5,321 nt of DNA from Pseudomonadota bacterium (GTDB lineage Bacteria > Myxococcota_A > Polyangia > Fen-1088). The notes under the pieces were generated by a model. That model was not told the DNA's origin and did no database searches. It saw only the letters and a list, made by a program, of their open reading frames with translations. Shown piece after piece: positions 1 through 4,820 of this stretch (the stretch's first letter is position 1; each line of letters opens with the position of its first letter). The stretch spans positions 1-5,321 of the forward strand of contig JADGRD010000308.1 in the NCBI GenBank assembly GCA_017881285.1. The letters are read 5' to 3'. A program made the position numbers and the translations under genes.

Positions 1-594
1 GACGATTGTCGGCGCAAGGCGCGCGCCATCACCGCCTGCACCCTGGCGGCGCTGCCCGAGGTGCGCGCGCTTCTCGCCCAGGACGTGCAGATCGCCTTCG
101 AGGCGGATCCCGCCGCCACGGGTACCGACGAGGTCGTCGCCTGCTACCCCGGACTCTACGCCATCGCCATCTTCCGCGCGGCCCATCGCCTGCTCGCGGA
201 AGGCGGCGAGCTGCTCCCGCGCATGATGACCGAGTACGCGCACGGCCGCACCGGCATCGACATCCATCCCGGCGCCACCATCGGTTCGCCCTTCTTCATC
301 GACCACGGCACCGGCATCGTCATCGGCGAAACCACCCGCATCGGCGACTCCGTGCGCATCTACCAGGGCGTGACCCTGGGTGCGCTGTCCATCAAGCGTC
401 ACCAGCCCGTCGCTACCGCCGGGGGCAAGCTGGTCGTGCCGCAACGCCACCCCACCATCGAGGACGACGTGGTCATCTACGCCAACGCCACCATCCTTGG
501 GGGTGACACCGTGATCGGCAAGGGCGCCGTGGTCGGGGCCAACGCCTGGATTACCTATTCGGTGCCAGCCGGCCGGCGCGTGGGCGGCGGCTAG
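1..594 (+). CDS. cysE: Serine O-acetyltransferase (long EpsC/CysE-like form), 5' end outside window
   Basis: Transfers acetyl from acetyl-CoA to L-serine, giving O-acetylserine, the first committed step of cysteine synthesis in the cytosol. The frame is open from base 1, so 197 C-terminal codons are present and the helical N-terminus lies upstream; a GTG at 61 falls inside the conserved region and is not the start. Seen: a YPGLYAIAIFR segment (window codons 49-59), then a left-handed beta-helix of hexapeptide repeats. Asp87 of the DIHP motif and His102 of IDHGTG have the same 15-residue spacing as the catalytic Asp143/His158 of E. coli CysE. QGVTLG and an RHP motif follow. The YQGVTLGALS wording and a loop after SIKRH fit the longer bacterial form rather than enterobacterial CysE. 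It ends in VPAGRRVGGG with no terminal isoleucine, the residue CysE inserts into CysK, so the classical cysteine synthase complex seems unlikely (inference). Stop is TAG. The downstream gene starts 20 nt later on the same strand. Confidence 0.95.
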   Translation, partial: DDCRRKARAITACTLAALPEVRALLAQDVQIAFEADPAATGTDEVVACYPGLYAIAIFRAAHRLLAEGGELLPRMMTEYAHGRTGIDIHPGATIGSPFFIDHGTGIVIGETTRIGDSVRIYQGVTLGALSIKRHQPVATAGGKLVVPQRHPTIEDDVVIYANATILGGDTVIGKGAVVGANAWITYSVPAGRRVGGG

Positions 595-595
595 A

Positions 596-613
596 GGCTT
601 TCCCGGGAAAGCC
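596..613. repeat. 18-bp perfect palindrome filling the cysE-QEGLA gene gap
   Basis: GGCTTTCCCGGGAAAGCC equals its own reverse complement at all 18 positions. It begins one base after the upstream TAG and ends one base before the downstream ATG. As RNA it could fold into a 7-bp stem (596-602 with 607-613) with a CCGG loop. The right arm holds GGGAAAG, the only Shine-Dalgarno-like stretch for the next gene, so folding would mask it. As DNA it could be an operator for a dimeric regulator. No T-tract follows, so it is not a standard intrinsic terminator. Which role, if any, is real cannot be decided from sequence. Confidence 0.85.
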
Positions 614-614
614 G

Positions 615-1889
615 ATGGCGATTTCGGCGCGCCTGGTGACCTTCCTGCGCAAGATCTCGGCGGAGATCCTGGAGGCGCAGAAACCGCTGCGCGTGATCCG
701 GGCGCTCGATTGGCCCGACGAGGTCGAGCGCGACTTCTTCGCGCGCGGGGCCGCGGTCTTGCCCAAGCCGACGTACAGCGTGCCCCCGGGCGTGGCGGAC
801 GCGCTGGCCGCGTTCCAGGGGCTGGCGCGCCGGCTCCCGGGAGAGAACGAGATCGAGCGCTTCCTCTGCCGGACCTGCGATTCGATGTCGACCGCGGCCC
901 GCATGTTGAGGAGCGTCGGCAGCCGTGACTTTTATCACCACTCGGTCGAGCTCTACGGCCGGCCGGCCGGACTGTCCTCCGACCGCCGCACCACCAATCT
1001 GGATCTGGCCCGGCACTTCGAGGAGGTGATCGCCGGCTTCTCGCCGCCGCCTTCCGCCGAGGACCAGGCCACGCTCGACGCGGAGGCCGCCGCCGGGTTC
1101 CTGCGCGAACGCTTCGCGGCCTTCTTTGCCGGGCATCCAGTGAAGGTCAAGGTCATCGATCACCTCGCGGGCACGGCCTCGAGCACCGGGGCCGAGATCC
1201 GTCTCAAGCGCGACGTGCGTTTCTCGCCGCGCGACTTGCGCCAGATCGAGGTCCATGAAGGGCAGGTGCACCGGGCCACCACGCTCAACGGCCGCGCCCA
1301 GCCGGTGGTCCCCTTCATCGGCGTGCCCTCGCCGCGCACCACGCGCACCCAGGAAGGGCTGGCGGTCTTCACCGAGTTCATCACCGGCTCGACCAGCCTG
1401 GCGCGCGTCCGGCGGCTGTGCGACCGGACGATCGCCATCCACCAGGCGGAAGGCGGCGCGAGTTTCCTCGACCTCTACCGTTTCTTCCGCGAACGGGGCA
1501 ACGACGAGCACAATTCCTTCGATTGCGCCCGGCGCGTGGTGCGGGGTGGCCTGGTCGAGGGCGGCGCGCCTTTCACCAAGGACGGCTGCTATCTCGACGG
1601 CTTCCTGCGCGTGACCAATTTTTTGCGCATCGCCTTGACCAAGGGCCAGAGCCAGTTGGTCAGGCTGCTCTTCGCGGGCAAGCTGGCGGTCGACGACACG
1701 CCTCTCTTCGATCGCCTGGCGCGCGAGGGTGTGCTCGCCGAGCCCATCTACCTGCCGGCCTGGGCCAAGGATCTTTCGTTCCTGACCGCCTTCATGAGCT
1801 ACACCGCTTTCCTCGGTCGCAGCGACCTGGCGGCCGAACAGCGCCGCCTGGAGGACCAGCTCGCCCGCGCCGAGGAAGACCTGGATTAG
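615..1889 (+). CDS. QEGLA-motif putative zinc metallopeptidase (MATCAP/DUF1704 family)
   Basis: This 424-residue protein matches the family usually named 'flavohemoglobin expression-modulating QEGLA motif protein'. Seen: an HExxxH motif, HEGQVH, at residues 214-219, and TQEGLAVF with the QEGLA core at 246-250. In the related eukaryotic MATCAP tyrosine carboxypeptidases the two histidines and the glutamate of the EGLA motif bind zinc and the HE glutamate is catalytic; by analogy His214, His219 and Glu247 would be ligands and Glu215 the base. No signal peptide or membrane segment is evident, so it is probably cytoplasmic. The last 25 residues are charged and likely helical. The ATG at 615 has only a weak GGGAAAG ribosome site inside the palindrome. 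The frame stays open upstream into cysE, but no better start is seen. It lies 20 nt after cysE and probably shares its transcript. The bacterial substrate is unknown, and the flavohemoglobin link is a database name rather than something shown here. Confidence 0.85.
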   Translation: MAISARLVTFLRKISAEILEAQKPLRVIRALDWPDEVERDFFARGAAVLPKPTYSVPPGVADALAAFQGLARRLPGENEIERFLCRTCDSMSTAARMLRSVGSRDFYHHSVELYGRPAGLSSDRRTTNLDLARHFEEVIAGFSPPPSAEDQATLDAEAAAGFLRERFAAFFAGHPVKVKVIDHLAGTASSTGAEIRLKRDVRFSPRDLRQIEVHEGQVHRATTLNGRAQPVVPFIGVPSPRTTRTQEGLAVFTEFITGSTSLARVRRLCDRTIAIHQAEGGASFLDLYRFFRERGNDEHNSFDCARRVVRGGLVEGGAPFTKDGCYLDGFLRVTNFLRIALTKGQSQLVRLLFAGKLAVDDTPLFDRLAREGVLAEPIYLPAWAKDLSFLTAFMSYTAFLGRSDLAAEQRRLEDQLARAEEDLD

Positions 1890-1892
1890 GGG

Positions 1893-2831
1893 TCATCCAT
1901 TCTTGCGCCGCCACTGTTCGACCAGATCGTGCTGGTTCGAGGCGTGGTAGCTGGAGCGGACCAGGGGACCGGACTCGACGTGCGCGAAGCCCATGGCGAG
2001 CGCCTCATCCTTGAGCTGGCGGAACTCGTCAGGCGTCACGTGGCGTTCGACCGGCAGGTGCTGGCGCGATGGGCGCAGGTATTGGCCCAGGGTCAGGATG
2101 GCGACGCCCGCCGCGCGCAGGTCGCGCAGGGTCGCGCGAATCTCGTCCACACTCTCGCCGAGCCCGAGCATGAGGCCGCTCTTGGTGAGCGCCCCTCGTT
2201 TCCGCGCGTGGTCGAGGACCGCCAGTGATCGTTCGACGCTGGCTTGCACGCGCACCTGGCGGCTCAGGCGGGGCACGGTTTCGAGGTTGTGGGCAAAAAC
2301 GTCCGGGCCGGCGTCGAGGACCGTGTCGACGGCATGGGTGTCGCCCTTGAAGTCGCTGACCAGCGCCTCCAGCACCATCGCCGGGCAGCGCGCCTTGACG
2401 GCGCGGATGGTGGTGGCCCAGTGGGCGGCGCCGCCGTCGGCGAGGTCGTCGCGGGTCACGCAGGTGATGACCGTGTGGGCGAGCCCGAGCTCGGCCAAGA
2501 TGGTGGCCACGCGGTCGGGTTCCCCGGGGTCGGGTGGCAGCGGCCGACCGGTGGGCACGTCGCAGAACTTGCACGAACGTGTGCACAAGCCACCCAGGAT
2601 CATGATGGTGAGGGACTTGGCGCTCCAGCACTCGCCGACATTGGGGCAGGAGGCGCTCTCACAGACCGTGTGCAGGCCGAGCGCGTGCACGCGCTCGCGC
2701 AGGTCGAAATACACCGGCCCCGAGGGCAGGCGAGCGCGAATCCACGGCGGGTGGTGCGGCCGCGCATCGACGGCGAGGGCCTCGGGCTGGCCCAGCACGC
2801 GCAGGCGTCGTGATCGGGTATCGACCGTCAT
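1893..2831 (-). CDS. lipA: Lipoyl synthase (radical SAM)
   Basis: Inserts two sulfurs into protein-bound octanoyl groups to make lipoyl cofactor for 2-oxoacid dehydrogenases and the glycine cleavage system. From the ATG at 2831 it has 312 residues, close to E. coli LipA (321). Seen: the auxiliary-cluster motif CESASCPNVGEC (CX4CX5C, Cys57/62/68), the radical-SAM motif CTRSCKFC (CX3CX2C, Cys83/87/90), DVPTGRP, TRDDLADGG, FAHNLET, KSGLMLGLGE, and the C-terminal RSSYHA whose first serine (Ser293) ligates the auxiliary cluster. All expected ligands are present. A TTG at 2891 and a GTG at 2837 are in-frame upstream alternatives; the added residues look unconserved, and none of the three has a clear Shine-Dalgarno, so ATG is a preference. 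Its stop lies 3 nt from the stop of the convergent QEGLA gene. It is divergent from the ApaH-like gene. The common partner lipB is not adjacent on either side within the window. Confidence 0.97.
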   Translation of the reverse strand: MTVDTRSRRLRVLGQPEALAVDARPHHPPWIRARLPSGPVYFDLRERVHALGLHTVCESASCPNVGECWSAKSLTIMILGGLCTRSCKFCDVPTGRPLPPDPGEPDRVATILAELGLAHTVITCVTRDDLADGGAAHWATTIRAVKARCPAMVLEALVSDFKGDTHAVDTVLDAGPDVFAHNLETVPRLSRQVRVQASVERSLAVLDHARKRGALTKSGLMLGLGESVDEIRATLRDLRAAGVAILTLGQYLRPSRQHLPVERHVTPDEFRQLKDEALAMGFAHVESGPLVRSSYHASNQHDLVEQWRRKNG

Positions 2832-2939
2832 GCTCACAGGCGAAATCTGCGCGATCCCGGGCCCGTTGTCGATGGCCGATCGCCCGCGCAATCCGGGGTG
2901 CCAGAGTTCTTGGATAGGCTGCTATGATGAACCGCTCCG
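2832..2939. promoter_or_regulatory. Divergent intergenic region, lipA / ApaH-like phosphatase
   Basis: These 108 nt separate the preferred lipA start from the ApaH-like start and should hold promoters for both directions. The plus-strand element is listed separately. On the minus strand I see no convincing -10/-35 pair; the stretch next to lipA is GC-rich with a short CGGGCCCG palindrome at 2858-2865. If lipA starts at the TTG at 2891, the real gap is only 48 nt. Confidence 0.5.
2920..2928 (+). promoter_or_regulatory. Extended -10 promoter element for the phosphatase-queD operon
   Basis: TGCTATGAT fits the extended -10 pattern TGnTATnAT, with TATGAT matching TATAAT at five of six positions. 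It stands out in GC-rich surroundings. No good -35 is found at 16-18 nt; the best is a poor GTGCCA at 2898-2903 with a 19-nt spacer, and an extended -10 can work without one. Transcription would begin near 2934-2936, only about 4-6 nt before the ATG at 2940, implying a nearly leaderless mRNA. Confidence 0.45.
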
Positions 2940-3605
2940 ATGCAGAGGACCATCATCGTTGGCGACGTTCACGGCTGTGCCGATGAGCTGCAACTTCTGC
3001 TGCGCCGGTGCGGTTACGCGCCAGGCGACCGTGTGGTGTTGGCTGGCGATCTGGTGGCCAAGGGCCCCGATTCCCAGGGCGTGGTGCAGTTTGCCCGCGA
3101 GAACGGCGTCCTCGCCGTGCTCGGGAACCACGACGCCTTCGCCCTCGGGCACCGCCACGAAGGCCACAAGCAAAACCACCAGGGCCGGCGCAGCTACATC
3201 GCCACCCTGCGCGCCGAGGATTGGGAGTACCTGCAGGCGCTGCCGCTCTATCTTCGGCTCGGTCCGGCCAAACCGGGCGAGCGCGAGTATCTCGTGGTCC
3301 ACGCCGGCCTGGCGCCGGGTGTGCCGCTCGACCAGCAGAAACGGGAGCACATGCTGAGTTTGCGCAGCATCGCCATCACCGGCGAGCCGACCAGCCGTTT
3401 GCTCCTGCATTTTCCCTGGGCCGCGCGCTGGCCGGGACCGGAAAAGGTGGTGTTCGGTCACGATGCGGTTCGCGGGCTGCAACAGTGGCCGCTCGCTCTC
3501 GGTCTCGACACGGGCTGTGTCTATGGCCGCCTTCTGACCGCGCTCATTCTGCCCGAGGGCGAGCTCGTCCAACTGGCGGCGCTCAGACGCTACGCGGGCC
3601 GGTAG
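2940..3605 (+). CDS. ApaH-like (ALPH-type) PPP-family metallophosphatase
   Basis: A 221-residue phosphatase with every PPP-family metal motif in order: GDVHG (8-12), GDLVAKGPDS (36-45), GNHD (62-65), VHAG (120-123), FGHD (172-175) and LDTGCVYG (189-196). The KGPDS wording and the tail PW..W..P-VVFGHDA-RGLQ resemble the ApaH-like phosphatases (ALPHs), better known in eukaryotes, more than classical ApaH (280 residues in E. coli, RGP motif). ApaH splits diadenosine tetraphosphate into two ADP; a eukaryotic ALPH acts in mRNA decapping and a yeast relative cleaves polyphosphate. The substrate here is unknown; dinucleoside polyphosphates or NpnN-type RNA caps are reasonable guesses. Oddity: the usual GG after CVY is GR (Arg197). 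The ATG at 2940 is forced, because an in-frame TGA lies at 2928 and the GD motif starts at residue 8. It has no Shine-Dalgarno. It heads the four-gene plus-strand run, and queD begins 24 nt downstream. Confidence 0.9.
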   Translation: MQRTIIVGDVHGCADELQLLLRRCGYAPGDRVVLAGDLVAKGPDSQGVVQFARENGVLAVLGNHDAFALGHRHEGHKQNHQGRRSYIATLRAEDWEYLQALPLYLRLGPAKPGEREYLVVHAGLAPGVPLDQQKREHMLSLRSIAITGEPTSRLLLHFPWAARWPGPEKVVFGHDAVRGLQQWPLALGLDTGCVYGRLLTALILPEGELVQLAALRRYAGR

Positions 3606-3611
3606 GGACCG

Positions 3612-3620
3612 TGCTAAAGT
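3612..3620 (+). promoter_or_regulatory. Possible extended -10 element before queD
   Basis: TGCTAAAGT follows the TGn-TAnnnT pattern, with TAAAGT matching TATAAT at four of six positions, and sits between the upstream TAG and queD. No fitting -35 is seen. It would start RNA near 3626-3628, within about 4 nt of the queD TTG. It is weaker than the element at 2920 and could be chance, but it lies in one of the few AT-richer short stretches here. It could give queD a second, internal promoter. Confidence 0.22.
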
Positions 3621-3629
3621 TGTCGGGCT

Positions 3630-3998
3630 TTGCTAGTTGAGCTCAAGAAGATCTATTCCTTCGAAGCCGCCCACCATCTGCCGCGCGTGCCAGCCGGGCA
3701 CAAGTGCTCGCGCATGCATGGGCACAGCTACCGCGTCGAGATTGGGTTGCGCGGACCGGTCGATCCCCTGACGGGGTGGATGGTCGACTTCGCCATGATC
3801 GACGATGCCTGGGTGCCTCTCTTCCGGCAGTTCGATCATCACACGCTGAACGATACCGCTGAGCTGGACAACCCGACCTGCGAGAACCTGTGCGCGTTCA
3901 TCTGGAATGCCATGGCGGCCAAGGTTCCGCACCTCGCGGCCGTGACGGTCTGGGAAACCGCGGACTCGTGTTGCACCCTGCGCGGCAGCGCGGGCTAG
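3630..3998 (+). CDS. queD: 6-carboxy-5,6,7,8-tetrahydropterin synthase (QueD/PTPS family)
   Basis: Converts 7,8-dihydroneopterin triphosphate to 6-carboxytetrahydropterin, the second step towards preQ0 and queuosine in tRNA wobble positions. The 122-residue length matches E. coli QueD. Seen: FEAAHHLP with zinc ligand His15, C-x3-HGHSY with nucleophile Cys26 and zinc ligands His30 and His32, DFAMID, the catalytic DHHTLND (Asp69/His70), NPTCENL and VWET (Glu109), each one residue earlier than in E. coli. It ends in ETADSCCTLRG, like the E. coli tail. The start is TTG at 3630: an in-frame TAA lies at 3615, no ATG or GTG precedes the motifs, and no Shine-Dalgarno is visible, so weak initiation or translational coupling from upstream is likely. 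No queC, queE or queF is in the window. The EEP gene follows after 12 nt in the same frame. The zinc motifs make folate-type or unrelated functions less likely, though a different PTPS substrate cannot be excluded. Confidence 0.94.
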   Translation: MLVELKKIYSFEAAHHLPRVPAGHKCSRMHGHSYRVEIGLRGPVDPLTGWMVDFAMIDDAWVPLFRQFDHHTLNDTAELDNPTCENLCAFIWNAMAAKVPHLAAVTVWETADSCCTLRGSAG

Positions 3999-4005
3999 GA
4001 AAAGG
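3999..4005 (+). promoter_or_regulatory. Ribosome binding site for the EEP-family gene (GTG start)
   Basis: GAAAAGG directly after the queD TAG contains AAGG complementary to the 16S tail, 5 nt before GTG at 4011. It is the clearest ribosome site in the operon. With the upstream in-frame TAG at 3996 and the conserved LTLNLW at residues 7-12, it fixes GTG as the start. Confidence 0.6.
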
Positions 4006-4010
4006 CGGGC

Positions 4011-4820
4011 GTGAACCTTCTGCATTGCCTCACGCTGAATCTGTGGGGAGCCGAGCCGCCGCTCGCGGCGCGCATGGCCGTTGTCGCGCAGGGGCTGCGC
4101 GAGCTGTCGCCTGCCGTGGTGGCTTTGCAGGAGGTGCGGGAGGTTCCCTCGGACTTGCCCAATCAGGCCGAGGCCCTCGCGCAAGCGGCCGGCTACCAGC
4201 ACGTCTTCGCGGCGGCCACCCCCCTCGGCGGCGGTCAAGAGGGCCTGGCTATTCTGGCGCGCGAGGAGATCCTCGAGCACGGTTCCCTGGAGCTGCCGCA
4301 TGCGCGGCCGGAGGAGCGGCGCATTCTGCTTTCGGCGCGCGTGCGCCACGGCCAGGGCAGCGTATGGGTGCACACCACGCACCTGAACTACCGCCTGGCG
4401 CACGGCAAGCAGCGCGAGGATCAGGTCCAGGCCATCGAGGCGTCCATTGCCAGCCGCACCACGGAAGCGCCGCAGATCCTGATGGGCGACTTCAACGCGC
4501 GGCCAGAGGCCGACGAGATCCGCTGGCTGCGCGGCCAGGTCACGCTGGGCGGCCGGCGAACGTATTTTCAGGACGCCTGGGACCGCCTGCATCCCGGCGA
4601 AGCGGGATGGACCTGGGCGCGCGCGAATCCCTACACGGCAAAGCTCGCGTTCCTGGAACCGGATCGCCGTCTCGACTACATCTTCGTGACCCCCATGCGT
4701 GGCGACGGACGCGGAACCATCCATGCGTGCGAAATGGTCTTGCGCGAGCCGGCGGCGGGCCAGGTGTTCGCCTCCGATCACTTCGGTCTGAGGGCGGAGA
4801 TTCAGATCGAGCCGACATGA
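4011..4820 (+). CDS. Endonuclease/exonuclease/phosphatase (EEP) family hydrolase
   Basis: A complete 269-residue Mg2+-dependent phosphoesterase of the DNase I/exonuclease III-like fold (COG3568-like). Seen in order: LTLNLW with metal-site Asn10, LQEV with Glu41, THLNY with His124, GDFNARPEADE with Asp160 and Asn162, RRLDYIFV with Asp222, and SDHFG with Asp256/His257, the general base pair. All catalytic positions of the fold are present. There is no signal peptide or membrane segment, so it is presumably cytoplasmic. The family covers nucleases, sphingomyelinases and phosphoinositide phosphatases; DNA-binding loops of ExoIII are not evident, and the size suits the small stand-alone phosphoesterases. 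The substrate is not recognisable. Start GTG is fixed by an in-frame stop 12 nt upstream and a good AAGG site. It overlaps the next gene by ATGA (4817-4820), so the two are probably translationally coupled and may act on related substrates. Confidence 0.9.
   Translation: MNLLHCLTLNLWGAEPPLAARMAVVAQGLRELSPAVVALQEVREVPSDLPNQAEALAQAAGYQHVFAAATPLGGGQEGLAILAREEILEHGSLELPHARPEERRILLSARVRHGQGSVWVHTTHLNYRLAHGKQREDQVQAIEASIASRTTEAPQILMGDFNARPEADEIRWLRGQVTLGGRRTYFQDAWDRLHPGEAGWTWARANPYTAKLAFLEPDRRLDYIFVTPMRGDGRGTIHACEMVLREPAAGQVFASDHFGLRAEIQIEPT

Noticed and set aside
61..63. GTG at 61 as the start of the serine acetyltransferase
   Set aside because: The frame is open to base 1 with plausible family sequence (TLAALPEVRALL), and a start here would remove the N-terminal helical domain.
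834..843. CTCCCGGGAG palindrome inside the QEGLA gene, sharing the TCCCGGGA core of the palindrome at 596
   Set aside because: It is 10 bp, within conserved-frame coding sequence, and expected by chance at this GC content; there is no sign of a paired regulatory site.
958..969. GGCCGGCCGGCC run inside the QEGLA gene
   Set aside because: It is explained by Gly-Arg-Pro-Ala codons in GC-rich coding DNA.
591..1511. 306-codon minus-strand open frame opposite the QEGLA gene
   Set aside because: Shadow of a gene with clear HExxxH and QEGLA motifs; no recognisable domain in the antisense product.
1882..1899. Weak inverted repeat TGGAT / ATCCA across the convergent stops, considered as a shared terminator
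   Set aside because: The stem is only 5 bp with an 8-nt loop, and there is no T-tract on either strand.
2832..2891. Longer lipA product from the TTG at 2891 (332 residues)
   Set aside because: It is not excluded, but the extra 20 residues show no LipA conservation, no ribosome site precedes the TTG, and the ATG form already has normal family length.
1993..3357. 454-codon plus-strand open frame across lipA and the ApaH-like gene
   Set aside because: It is antisense to lipA, whose iron-sulfur motifs are complete, and then overlaps the ApaH-like gene out of frame. The product is a low-complexity Arg/Ser/Ala string with no recognisable motif, as expected in GC-rich DNA.
3633..4781. 382-codon minus-strand open frame opposite queD and the EEP gene
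   Set aside because: Both plus-strand genes have full catalytic motifs. The antisense frame is rich in Arg, Gly and His without family features.
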